Shown here piece by piece: positions 15,561 to 22,206 of a stretch of DNA of 24,896 bases (its first letter is position 1; each line of letters begins with the position of its first letter). The notes beneath the pieces were generated by a model, which ran no database searches, was not told the origin of the DNA, and saw only the letters and a list, made by a program, of their open reading frames with translations. The DNA comes from a virus, in IMG/VR virus record IMGVR_UViG_3300037041_000102, positions 1 through 24,896 of that record. One strand, given 5' to 3'. Both the position numbers and the translations under genes were made by a program.

Positions 15561-15736
15561 AGTAAATGTATTTCATAACCGTTATCAATATACCATTGTA
15601 AAGTATCTAGTTCGCTTTCATCTTGATAATCAAATCCAACCTGTCTGAGATATCCTTTCTTATCTTCAAAATAATAACCCCAAAAGCCACCATCAGGCTC
15701 TACTGTATCTATATACCAAATTTTGTAGACTTTCAT
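15557..15736 (-). CDS. Small hypothetical protein, 59 residues, between ERF and exonuclease
   Basis: ATG 15736-15734 to TGA 15559-15557 encodes MKVYKIWYIDTVEPDGGFWG and ends 'YIDNGYEIHLL'. It is acidic and aromatic with no membrane segment. It is coupled by ATGA overlaps to the annealing protein gene upstream and the exonuclease gene downstream, and it fills the only gap between them. It may be a partner of the recombination pair, but nothing in the sequence proves this. Confidence 0.68.
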   Translation of the reverse strand: MKVYKIWYIDTVEPDGGFWGYYFEDKKGYLRQVGFDYQDESELDTLQWYIDNGYEIHLL

Positions 15737-16272
15737 AACAGTAGTAGTGCTTTAGTTTGCAAATCAGTTAGCTCAAATGCCTCCTTAAGTTGAGGGATAG
15801 TATACTTACCATTCTGAATAGCTAGTAATGCCTCATCAAATCTTTCTTTAGTGATTGCAGGCTTAGTTGCCTTAACAGGTACACTAGCTAGATTAGCATC
15901 ATCATCTACTGATTGTAAGCATAAGATACTGCTTAGAGTATATCTTCTAAAGTAAGTCACAGCAGATCCGACTTGCTGAGGATTAAGTCCAGCAGGTAAT
16001 TCCATACATGACTCAATAGACTCATTAGAATCTATACAGATAATTTGAGTGCATACACTATTGCCTTGAATAGGCTGTAGTAATAATAGACCATTCTCTA
16101 ATAAGATAGGCTCTACTGCCTCAGTGATGGCATTGATGTCAGAATATGACTTTTTAAAGTGGGGATTGGTAGCATTCTTAGCTACTTTGCCGATTAACTG
16201 CTTAGCTTTGTGGAGCTTTTGGTGCAGAGTTAGTACAGGTGCTGATACTACAGCTTTTGTTTTTGTTTCCAT
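15733..16272 (-). CDS. ERF-family single-strand annealing protein
   Basis: This 179-residue recombinase-like protein anneals complementary single strands during phage recombination and genome repair. The family signature is present: 'NPHFKKSYSDINAI' at 36-49, 'PILLENGLLLLQP' at 55-67, and 'AVTYFRRYTLSSILCLQSVD' at 104-123 with 'DDDANLA' after it. This is the P22 Erf/ERF superfamily pattern. It lies in one operon with a VRR-NUC nuclease upstream and a PD-(D/E)XK exonuclease and SSB-like protein downstream, a typical two-component recombination arrangement. A C-terminal extension of about 40 residues looks helical. Confidence 0.88.
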   Translation of the reverse strand: METKTKAVVSAPVLTLHQKLHKAKQLIGKVAKNATNPHFKKSYSDINAITEAVEPILLENGLLLLQPIQGNSVCTQIICIDSNESIESCMELPAGLNPQQVGSAVTYFRRYTLSSILCLQSVDDDANLASVPVKATKPAITKERFDEALLAIQNGKYTIPQLKEAFELTDLQTKALLLL

Positions 16273-16305
16273 AATAAAGTTTTAAATTTCAGTAAAGATA
16301 ATCAA

Positions 16306-16770
16306 TTATTTTATATCTGCAATAAAATTATAATAAAATATCATAAATTCATCAAAATTTCTAGCAATAAAGTAAGTACCTCCTGCAGCTTCTACTGATT
16401 CCTGATACCTCTTCTGCACCTCAGACTGCTTATCCTTACCATACTTCACCTCTATTTTAACAGATCTACCTCTAATAGTAGCAGATATATCAGCTGAGCC
16501 TTTTGTTCCTGTGCTAGGAGTATAAGTGCCTTTCAGTTGTCTAGTATTCTCACCTACCTGTATCTTCTTACCCTCTCTATAGACTCCCATTGTATTAATT
16601 CTCTCAGCTTGAAAGCCTGAGTAGGTTAGAAAGTGAATGATACATTTAGTCAGAGCATTAGCAGAGTTATCATTCCAATCAGATGCTGTAATGTATGGCA
16701 TGGTGGGGTGCTTAAGTGTAAGGTAGTTAATCTCTAAGGCTTTTAGTAGTTGCTTGTTTTCTTTGTTCAT
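16306..16770 (-). CDS. VRR-NUC domain nuclease
   Basis: This 154-residue protein has the PD-(D/E)XK variant typical of VRR-NUC: 'GTKGSADISATIRG' (Asp94), 'VKIEVKYGKDKQSEVQKRYQ' at 105-122 (Glu107, Lys109, Gln115, Gln119) and 'GGTYFIARNFDEF' at 130-142. Phage members probably cut branched DNA such as Holliday junctions or flaps. The N-terminal 85 residues are extra and helical, with 'ALTKCIIHFLTYSGF' at 39-53. It starts 1 base after the primase-helicase gene ends, suggesting work on replication intermediates. Confidence 0.8.
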   Translation of the reverse strand: MNKENKQLLKALEINYLTLKHPTMPYITASDWNDNSANALTKCIIHFLTYSGFQAERINTMGVYREGKKIQVGENTRQLKGTYTPSTGTKGSADISATIRGRSVKIEVKYGKDKQSEVQKRYQESVEAAGGTYFIARNFDEFMIFYYNFIADIK

Positions 16771-16771
16771 A

Positions 16772-19132
16772 TCAATTATAGTTTACTGTATCCCATATAT
16801 CAGGATCTCTTTGTGATTTAATCTCAAACCATCTAGCACCATTGCTAGATCCATCTACATACTCCTTACCATTGTATTCTGCATATTTCTTACACCATTT
16901 GTTGAATGTTCTGTTTGTCAGGTGCTTCTTTTGGTCAGTGTATTCTGCAGTAAAGTTCTCAAACATTGATACCTTATTCAATCTCTGATCAAATCCTAGA
17001 TTCTTATTATCTACCCACTCAATAAAATCTTGAGATGTCTCATTGATAAACTTTCTCAGCTCTAAATTCTTAGCCTCAGATTCTACTAGACCATTCTCTA
17101 AGTAATAATTTAAGCAGTTAATCATGTAATGGTCAAACCTTGCCCATTCCTGCTCATCCCAATCCTCAAACAGCATAGAGCCAAATTGATCGTATGGAGT
17201 ATGATGTGTACCAAAGTAACTACTCAACTCCACCTCAAACATCCTCCTCTTAAATGATCCTCCATCTGCTTTGATAGTGTAGTTAGTAGAGATTAATACT
17301 TTAGGTGAGTCTTTTACAGGTAGTTTAATTGCATCTCTACCTTTGTATTCAATAGTTAAGCCCTCAGTAATTATACTAAATAAGCTCTCAAAATTAAAGT
17401 TCTTTCTTACATCATCAAATGCCAGCACTTGACAATCAGAAGAGACAGTCTGATAGGGGAATGATTTATTTGAGTCAAAGGTCTTACCATCTATAGTAGA
17501 TACTTTTTTCATGTAACCAATAGCATTTATTAGAATCCCCTTACCACTACCTCCATTAGGATTGTCTGAGATAGTTTCATCATTGAGAATGATTGCTTTA
17601 TTATTAGCTGAGGTCTTATAAGAATGTAGCATATAACCTATTACACTCTTCATAGTATCATATCTCTCTACCTCCTGCCCTGAGATAAACCAAATGAAAG
17701 ACCTAAACATTGACTCATGGTGATCAGCATCTATTAAATCTCTATCTATTATCTGATTATTCCAAACATACCCTTTTAGCTCTGAGTATTCATATATCTC
17801 ATGGTGCTTAGCAAATACTTTAACAGCTGAATTTTTATAGTAAATCATACCATAGTCAATACCATCCCTCTCCATCTCTACATTAGCAGTATCTATCATA
17901 CTGAGGTATTGAGGAGTAAATAGTTTAGACTTCTCAGCTACAGCATCAAAGACAGGAATGCGATTTGATTGGACCAGGTACTCCATCACTCTATCCTTAA
18001 TCTGAAATTCAGAGACATGATTAATAAAGTTCTCATTCTTAGTAATGAATACAAAAGTCTTAGTATTAGCTACAGGATAATACTTATAGTACTGTAGATT
18101 TTCTAAAAATAGCTTAAATCGATATGGTATTATTAATACATCACCTTTAAAATCATATTTCCAAAACTCATCTACCTTTATTACCTCTTTAATAGTCTGA
18201 ATCTCTGACTCAATATTCTCTTTATTGTACTCTTTAAATTCCTCAAGTATTACAGCATCAGACTTACCACTCAGCACAAAATTAATCAGCTTATCTTTTT
18301 TCTCCTTATCCTCAAATTGCTTAGTATTAAAGTTAGCAGTCTTTTTATAAGCAGAATTTATCAGAGCTAGTATCTCTACAGATCCAAAATCTTTCTGCTC
18401 AAATCCTATTAAATAATTCTGACAGGTCATTTTATCTACTCCAAAATCATTAAAGGCTGCTGCTAATTTGTAAAGTGAGGAGTTTCTATTTTGTGAATTA
18501 TACTTCTTTTTAAACCAAGTCATCAGCTTATTAGCTATCTCATCAGTATCTAGGACCTTAATGTTAGTAATGCTACCCACCTCATTAGTCTCAAATGGGA
18601 TAACATCATAGTCAATTATAAAATTCTCAGCATCTAAATTAACATAGATATCAGGATCATAAGATTCAAAGCAAGCTCTAGCAATATCCTTACCTGATTC
18701 ATCTACTCCATTGAATACTGCAGATATCTGCTTAAAATATTCTTTGTATTCTTTATCATCCTGTACTATTGGTATTTTAACTAGAGCTTTTACTCCATTG
18801 CCTGATGGTGATGTCCAACAGGCAAAGATAGATTTGTGAGCTTTCAGTTCTACAATCAGAGCAGGGATATCCTGCACCTCATCAAAATCTAAAGTTAGTA
18901 ATCCTGATGCCTTTCTTAGAGATGCATTATTTCTCTTACTGAAATCACCTCCAAAGGTAACAACAGGCAGCTGCATCTTAATAGATTTTCTTTCCTCTTT
19001 ATCAGTAGAGAATCTTAGGTCCTTACATAACTGCTCAGACTTACCATTCTTAATCCGATCTAAGTAGAATCCTACATCCTTATTCTGATAAGGTGCTACA
19101 TCCTTAATTGATTTGTAAAAAGTTACTTTCAT
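16772..19132 (-). CDS. Primase-helicase (BT4734/VirE-N primase domain plus SF3-type helicase)
   Basis: This 786-residue replication protein has two functional halves. The N-terminal primase-like part carries 'GLLTLDFDEV' at 77-86 (metal-binding Asp pair), 'CWTSPSGNGVKALVKI' at 105-120 and 'ARACFESYDPDIYVN' at 151-165, as in BT4734-like/VirE N-terminal domains of Bacteroidota. The C-terminal helicase part has Walker A 'NPNGGSGKG' with Lys531, a Walker B-type 'LAFDDV' with Asp573-574, and the downstream 'VLISTNYTI' typical of D5/SF3-like helicases. After the invariant Lys the residue is Gly instead of Ser/Thr, which is tolerated in this group. It is transcribed away from the gene-free region at 19133-19552, the candidate origin. 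Confidence 0.86.
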   Translation of the reverse strand: MKVTFYKSIKDVAPYQNKDVGFYLDRIKNGKSEQLCKDLRFSTDKEERKSIKMQLPVVTFGGDFSKRNNASLRKASGLLTLDFDEVQDIPALIVELKAHKSIFACWTSPSGNGVKALVKIPIVQDDKEYKEYFKQISAVFNGVDESGKDIARACFESYDPDIYVNLDAENFIIDYDVIPFETNEVGSITNIKVLDTDEIANKLMTWFKKKYNSQNRNSSLYKLAAAFNDFGVDKMTCQNYLIGFEQKDFGSVEILALINSAYKKTANFNTKQFEDKEKKDKLINFVLSGKSDAVILEEFKEYNKENIESEIQTIKEVIKVDEFWKYDFKGDVLIIPYRFKLFLENLQYYKYYPVANTKTFVFITKNENFINHVSEFQIKDRVMEYLVQSNRIPVFDAVAEKSKLFTPQYLSMIDTANVEMERDGIDYGMIYYKNSAVKVFAKHHEIYEYSELKGYVWNNQIIDRDLIDADHHESMFRSFIWFISGQEVERYDTMKSVIGYMLHSYKTSANNKAIILNDETISDNPNGGSGKGILINAIGYMKKVSTIDGKTFDSNKSFPYQTVSSDCQVLAFDDVRKNFNFESLFSIITEGLTIEYKGRDAIKLPVKDSPKVLISTNYTIKADGGSFKRRMFEVELSSYFGTHHTPYDQFGSMLFEDWDEQEWARFDHYMINCLNYYLENGLVESEAKNLELRKFINETSQDFIEWVDNKNLGFDQRLNKVSMFENFTAEYTDQKKHLTNRTFNKWCKKYAEYNGKEYVDGSSNGARWFEIKSQRDPDIWDTVNYN

Positions 19133-19153
19133 AGTATAAATAAAAAGTGAGAG

Positions 19154-19191
19154 TCCCTGCTTAACACAACCGCCAGGTGGAATTGCAGGGA
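19154..19191 (-). promoter_or_regulatory. Hairpin in the primase-helicase leader
   Basis: TCCCTGC (19154-19160) pairs perfectly with GCAGGGA (19185-19191) across a 24-base loop that is itself C/G-rich by local standards ('CCGCCAGGTGG'). The structure ends 21 bases before the primase start codon at 19132 and has no following T-run, so it is not a standard terminator. It could control translation or be part of the origin. Confidence 0.45.
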
Positions 19192-19236
19192 TTTATACTC
19201 TCTAATGTTTTTTATCATGGCGATTATGTTATGGGA

Positions 19237-19244
19237 CAAATGTA
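19237..19244 (-). promoter_or_regulatory. Weak candidate promoter -7 box for the primase operon
   Basis: On the minus strand this reads TACATTTG, matching TAnnTTTG. A matching TTG at 19-21 bases upstream is not evident. It would give a leader of about 100 bases containing the hairpin at 19154-19191. Confidence 0.3.
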
Positions 19245-19287
19245 ATAATAAAATTAATATATGATACTAAAGTGCAAAAATAAATTA

Positions 19288-19318
19288 TTTGTGCTGTTTT
19301 GTGCTATTATTTGTGCTG
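19288..19318 (+). repeat. Three iteron-like direct repeats TTTGTGCTG/A
   Basis: TTTGTGCTG (19288-19296), TTTGTGCTA (19298-19306) and TTTGTGCTG (19310-19318) start 10 and 12 bases apart, about one helical turn. A fourth copy in inverted orientation is at 19528-19536, although that one overlaps the T-run of a terminator. Clustered, phased repeats next to an A/T block and replication genes suggest protein binding at an origin. Confidence 0.6.
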
Positions 19319-19343
19319 TCTAAACTCCTATTGTTATTGGGCT

Positions 19344-19501
19344 GTAGAAGATTAGAACGAAAAAACACTTTTTTTTTGTAAAAACTGTTCACCCCCCAAA
19401 ATGAAAATAAATTTTTTTTTTATTAAAAATATATTGTAAATAAAAATATATAATATATAGAGTATAGGGGTTGAAATTGTACTTTCGTTCTAATTCTCTA
19501 C
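19344..19501. repeat. 19-base inverted repeat flanking an almost pure A/T block
   Basis: The left arm 19344-19362 reads GTAGAAGATTAGAACGAAA. The right arm 19483-19501 is its reverse complement except for two adjacent positions. The 120 bases between include 19404-19459, where 55 of 56 bases are A or T. This looks like an unwinding element bounded by binding sites. Confidence 0.6.
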
Positions 19502-19533
19502 AAGTCAATATCAGTAAGGGAATTATACAGCAC

Positions 19534-19554
19534 AAAAAAAGCTCCGAAGAGCTT
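19534..19554 (-). terminator. Rho-independent terminator with UUCG loop
   Basis: On the minus strand AAGCTC, TTCG, GAGCTT forms a 6-base stem with the very stable UUCG tetraloop, followed by a run of T to 19534. It begins within the stop codon of the DnaA-like gene and closes the small-gene operon that starts at 22363. Confidence 0.9.
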
Positions 19555-19960
19555 AAATTATTTCTGCTAATTCTTTAGCTGTCATATATTCTTTAAATTT
19601 ATGGACCTTATGATAATCCCAAGGCATCTGAATCTTTACATTGATGTAGTTAAAATTCTCTACTGCTGAGACTTTGTACTTATCCTCATAATTATCCTGA
19701 ATAGCAGTTTGTACTAATGGCTCTATCTCATGCAGATATACTTTATCCTGCTGCCTGGACCATCTCCTGTGCATTTTAATCCCATGTATAACAGTAGCAT
19801 GATGTCTATTCATCAGCCTACCGATTTCACTAAGTGAGAGCTTGCACTTGTTAAGCCTGTACATTACATAGTATCTCTTATAGACATACGATCTATTTCT
19901 AGAGTTGGTAGCTAGTTGATACTTTGTGATTTGTTCTTTTAAAAATTTTAGTTCTGTCAT
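19553..19960 (-). CDS. DnaA domain IV-like DNA-binding protein
   Basis: This is a 135-residue protein with the chosen start ATG at 19960, 1 base after the upstream stop; an upstream in-frame ATG at 20035 would overlap the previous gene by 74 bases. Residues 41-62 contain 'LSEIGRLMNRHHATVIHG', which matches the helix-turn-helix signature of DnaA domain IV (canonical 'G..f.R.HSTV.HA'). The AAA+ part of DnaA is absent, so this is a stand-alone binding domain with an N-terminal helical segment and an aromatic C-terminal extension. Such proteins occur in Bacteroidota phages. It may bind the adjacent repeats as a replication initiator or act as a regulator. It is the last gene of its operon. Confidence 0.72.
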   Translation of the reverse strand: MTELKFLKEQITKYQLATNSRNRSYVYKRYYVMYRLNKCKLSLSEIGRLMNRHHATVIHGIKMHRRWSRQQDKVYLHEIEPLVQTAIQDNYEDKYKVSAVENFNYINVKIQMPWDYHKVHKFKEYMTAKELAEII

Positions 19961-19961
19961 G

Positions 19962-20180
19962 TTATTCTCTATTATAGTTATCAATCCAATAATTGTATAA
20001 TTCTTCGTCTTTTTTGTGACCTTGTGAGTGTGCATAATAACCTACTTGAATAAAATATCTCATCTGCTCCTTCTCCATTCCTTTGGCTTGTTTGATTTTT
20101 AAATCAATATATGAAGTATAAGCATTTTCTTCAATGTAATTTAATTCTTTTTCTAACCATTCTACTGCTGTCTTTTTCAT
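19962..20180 (-). CDS. KTAVEWL-family small protein, copy 1
   Basis: This is a 72-residue protein with start ATG at 20180, 1 base after the previous stop; an earlier ATG at 20216 would overlap. It begins MKKTAVEWLEKEL and has 'QAKGMEKEQMRYF' in the middle, with a Tyr/Asn-rich end. The two genes upstream share 'MK.TAV..L' and 'EKEQ[MI]'. This small family is very common in Bacteroidota phages and has no known function that I can name. It is probably a soluble helical protein. Confidence 0.75.
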   Translation of the reverse strand: MKKTAVEWLEKELNYIEENAYTSYIDLKIKQAKGMEKEQMRYFIQVGYYAHSQGHKKDEELYNYWIDNYNRE

Positions 20181-20181
20181 C

Positions 20182-20400
20182 TTATTCTGATTTAAAGGTT
20201 TCATTGTAGTATTCATCTGCTGAATTATAATCGCCTTTAGTTAATGAGTTTATCCAAGCATCTTTTATCTGCTCTTTCTCCACTGCCAAATACTTATGAA
20301 AGTGGTTAATAAATTCCTTACCTTCGGTTGTGTAAACATTAAATAATTGTGGATGCAATTTTTCTAAATCGCTAAATAATTCTTGTACTGCTGTTTTCAT
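20182..20400 (-). CDS. KTAVEWL-family small protein, copy 2
   Basis: This is a 72-residue diverged member of the same family: MKTAVQELFSDLEKL at the start and 'YLAVEKEQIKDAW' in the middle, ending 'SADEYYNETFKSE'. It lacks the Trp after TAV that copies 1 and 3 have. ATGA overlap with copy 3 upstream and a 1-base gap to copy 1 downstream indicate a tandem array translated together. The function is unknown. Confidence 0.75.
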   Translation of the reverse strand: MKTAVQELFSDLEKLHPQLFNVYTTEGKEFINHFHKYLAVEKEQIKDAWINSLTKGDYNSADEYYNETFKSE

Positions 20401-20600
20401 TTTTCTATTTGTTTAGTTAATCCATCTCTCCACCCTCGCATATATTCAGAGTGCATCTGCTCCTTCTCCATTGCTTTTGCTTGGTCAAGTATATCACTTG
20501 TTATTTTATCAAATAATAATTTGCCATTACTATCTTTTTTCCAATTTAGTTGTTCAGAGCATCCTTGCACAAATAACCATACTACTGCTGTTTGTTTCAT
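20397..20600 (-). CDS. KTAVEWL-family small protein, copy 3
   Basis: This is a 67-residue member: MKQTAVVWLFVQGCSEQLNW at the start, 'DQAKAMEKEQMHSEYMRGW' at about 38-56 and a basic end. The 'QAKxMEKEQM' block is nearly identical to copy 1, so the two are paralogues rather than chance. ATGA overlaps on both sides. The function is unknown. Confidence 0.75.
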   Translation of the reverse strand: MKQTAVVWLFVQGCSEQLNWKKDSNGKLLFDKITSDILDQAKAMEKEQMHSEYMRGWRDGLTKQIEK

Positions 20601-20839
20601 AATAATTTGTTTTGTGTTACTGACTTAAATAGATCCGATTGAGATTCCATTACACCGGTAGCATTAATGAAATCAATTTCTACTTTAGCAGATTGAATAA
20701 GAGTACCTGCAAGCTGAGAGATAGCCTTAGCTTTATCTACTTCTACATTGACCTGGTCTGTTGTTAATGTTTCATCGCTCAATCTTTCGAGAGCCATAAA
20801 TAGGTGATCTCTTAAATCACTTAGTTTGTTGTGTGCCAT
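20597..20839 (-). CDS. Conserved small phage protein (AKAISQLAGTLIQSAKVE type)
   Basis: This 80-residue helical protein begins MAHNKLSDLRDHLFMALERL and carries 'DKAKAISQLAGTLIQSAKVE' at about 35-54, followed by 'IDFINATG'. I recognise this as a family common in Bacteroidota phages and prophages, where it usually sits beside an HNH-type protein, as here. Its role is unknown. It overlaps the HNH-type gene by 23 bases and the next gene by ATGA. Confidence 0.75.
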   Translation of the reverse strand: MAHNKLSDLRDHLFMALERLSDETLTTDQVNVEVDKAKAISQLAGTLIQSAKVEIDFINATGVMESQSDLFKSVTQNKLL

Positions 20840-21428
20840 TGTTATTTATTTTTTTTATTAGTTTACATTTTAATCTCATCACTTGTTGTAATTCTTTAGG
20901 CAATCTTTGTATGGTATTTCTAGCCATATTCTCTTTTTTAGTTAGTAACATAAGATTGTCAATATCATTATTTAGATAATTACCATCTTTATATACTACT
21001 ATTAATCCCTTAGGTATTGGTCCATGATACTGCTCCCAAGTATATCTATTGAGGAGCTGCCACTTTGAATCTGCTATCTTAATATACTGATAGATCTTAC
21101 CTGATTTATCTTTCCTTTGATTGATAGTGCCAAATGGCTTAGTATTATGAGGTCTAGAGCCTTTCTTAAACATAGTGTGAGCCACTTTCTGATACACATC
21201 TTTGGACATTTTTTGTCCTTTGTTGGGAGGTACTTGACCTTTCTGAAATTGAGTAGCTTTACCACCTAGATATCCTGGAGGGAATTGAGTAGACCTAAGA
21301 TATTCAGGATCTTTTTTAATACCCATAGTACTAGCTCTATCATATACTGATTTAACTGTTACACCTAGATCATCTGCTATCTTTTTAGTAGGCTCAAATG
21401 GATACCTTTCTCTGATGATGTCATTCAT
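20817..21428 (-). CDS. HTH plus degenerate HNH-fold protein
   Basis: This is a 203-residue protein. Residues 1-40 form a helix-turn-helix ('PTKKIADDLGVTVKSVYDRA'). A linker 'FQKGQVPPNKGQKMSK' is typical of this family. Residues 120-170 are an HNH_3-like module ('WQLLNRYTWEQYHGPIPKG', 'VYKDGNYLNNDIDNLMLL'). The usual first His ('HR..WE') is Asn127 and the usual second position is Tyr146, while the Asn-Asn and Asn158 positions remain, so the nuclease may be inactive and the protein a DNA-binding regulator. It lies in a regular operon, not inserted in a gene, so a homing role is less likely. ATGA overlap with the gene upstream. Confidence 0.75.
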   Translation of the reverse strand: MNDIIRERYPFEPTKKIADDLGVTVKSVYDRASTMGIKKDPEYLRSTQFPPGYLGGKATQFQKGQVPPNKGQKMSKDVYQKVAHTMFKKGSRPHNTKPFGTINQRKDKSGKIYQYIKIADSKWQLLNRYTWEQYHGPIPKGLIVVYKDGNYLNNDIDNLMLLTKKENMARNTIQRLPKELQQVMRLKCKLIKKINNNGTQQTK

Positions 21429-21577
21429 ACCTCCTCAATTAATATAATTAAATCATCATTCTTTTGTATGAGCTGCTTAACATGATCAGCATCATAAGCC
21501 TCCACTATCCTAGTGACTAACTTTACAGGACCTCCCCAATAGTCAAAGGTCTTGAATACTACTTTATATATCTTCAT
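21425..21577 (-). CDS. Small hypothetical protein, 50 residues
   Basis: ATG 21577-21575 to TGA 21427-21425 encodes MKIYKVVFKTFDYWGGPVKL and ends 'DDLIILIEEV'. It looks like a small alpha/beta protein. It overlaps the upstream gene by 14 bases and the HNH-fold gene by ATGA, filling what would otherwise be the largest gap in the operon. The function is unknown. Confidence 0.65.
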   Translation of the reverse strand: MKIYKVVFKTFDYWGGPVKLVTRIVEAYDADHVKQLIQKNDDLIILIEEV

Positions 21578-21773
21578 TGTCATCATTTTTAATTGGCACA
21601 TCTAAGCCATACATTAAATCAAACATCTTAAAATCTCTGTTAGCATTCCTTTTGCTACCCTCATAATTCTTGAAGTACCACTCTCTGAATTTCAGGTATT
21701 TTTGGTGAGTGTAATCACCATTAGCTATGGCAGTTTGTACCTCTATAGCTAGCTGTGTAAATTCATTTATCAT
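21564..21773 (-). CDS. Hypothetical protein, 69 residues
   Basis: This soluble protein has 'AIEVQTAIANGDYTHQKYLK' near the start, the aromatic 'FREWYFKNYEGSKRNANRDF' at about 29-48 and an acidic end. I do not recognise the family. It starts inside the stop region of the 37-residue gene and overlaps the 50-residue gene, consistent with coupled translation. Confidence 0.6.
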   Translation of the reverse strand: MINEFTQLAIEVQTAIANGDYTHQKYLKFREWYFKNYEGSKRNANRDFKMFDLMYGLDVPIKNDDNEDI

Positions 21774-21876
21774 CTCTAAGTAGTTTAGCTCTGCAAATCT
21801 GCATATAAAGCTCTAGGTTAAAACTTCCTCTATCTTGTCTCTGCCACCAATCTAATTGTTGAAAGAGAGTCATCAT
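21763..21876 (-). CDS. Very small hypothetical protein, 37 residues
   Basis: ATG 21876-21874, 1 base after the upstream stop, to TGA 21765-21763 encodes MMTLFQQLDWWQRQDRGSFN and a helical end 'MQICRAKLLRDDK'. An in-frame ATG at 21888 would add four residues. The regular 1-base gap upstream and the 11-base overlap with the next gene support translation, but the size leaves doubt. The function is unknown. Confidence 0.48.
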   Translation of the reverse strand: MMTLFQQLDWWQRQDRGSFNLELYMQICRAKLLRDDK

Positions 21877-21877
21877 G

Positions 21878-22078
21878 TTATTTGTCATATAGCTTAGATT
21901 TAAGTAGGTTAAGATTTGCATCACTTAAAGGAAATAGAGATAAGTATCCCTCATCAGTCTCTGATGCATTATAAGTAAATGGCTCAATAGTACCTGCTAT
22001 GTATACATCACTATCGTATTTAGTTTTCCAATTTGACCAATAAGTATTGTCTCTTTTGTATAGGTCTATAAAGTTCAT
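21878..22078 (-). CDS. Hypothetical protein, 66 residues
   Basis: This acidic, aromatic protein starts MNFIDLYKRDNTYWSNWKTK and has 'ASETDEGYLSLFPLSDANL' in its second half. No membrane segment or known motif is visible. It is linked by ATGA to the membrane peptide gene upstream and by a 1-base gap to the 37-residue gene downstream. The function is unknown. Confidence 0.6.
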   Translation of the reverse strand: MNFIDLYKRDNTYWSNWKTKYDSDVYIAGTIEPFTYNASETDEGYLSLFPLSDANLNLLKSKLYDK

Positions 22079-22206
22079 AATACAAGCTCTAAAAAAGTGA
22101 ATAAAAATAAGATTGATAATATTACAGTTGTAACAGTAAGCATAGTTATAGCAAATGCTATCTGTTCAGCTCCTACAGGAGTAAAGTATTTAATTAGCTT
22201 TTTCAT
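22075..22206 (-). CDS. Small membrane protein, 43 residues
   Basis: ATG 22206-22204 to TGA 22077-22075 encodes MKKLIKYFTPVGAEQIAFAI and then a strongly hydrophobic run to the end ('TMLTVTTVILSILFLFTFLE'). The basic N-terminus and one transmembrane helix suggest an inner membrane peptide. It overlaps the upstream gene by 17 bases and the downstream gene by ATGA. Early phage membrane peptides sometimes inhibit host functions, but nothing specific is shown here. Confidence 0.6.
   Translation of the reverse strand: MKKLIKYFTPVGAEQIAFAITMLTVTTVILSILFLFTFLELVL

Larger units (their letters stand above)
19133..19552. other. Gene-free 420-base region: candidate replication origin
   Basis: No credible gene is present on either strand. 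The region holds, in order, the leader hairpin (19154-19191), a weak promoter box (19237-19244), iteron-like repeats (19288-19318), one arm of an inverted repeat (19344-19362), long A and T runs and a C-run, the A/T block (19404-19459), the second arm (19483-19501) and the terminator of the operon to its right. It separates the primase-helicase gene from the DnaA-domain-like gene. Classic DnaA boxes (TTATCCACA) were not found. Confidence 0.5.

Noticed and set aside
19288-19536. CRISPR-like array from the short repeats
   Set aside because: The repeats are only 9 bases long, with 1-3 base spacers and no cas genes; iterons fit better.
19528-19536. Fourth iteron as firm evidence
   Set aside because: It overlaps the T-run of the terminator, so the match could be partly accidental.
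19961-20035. Longer start for the DnaA-like protein
   Set aside because: It would overlap the previous gene by 74 bases; the ATG at 19960 follows its stop by 1 base.
21074-21265. Second minus-strand frame within the HNH-fold gene
   Set aside because: Fully contained in a well supported gene in another frame; odd composition.
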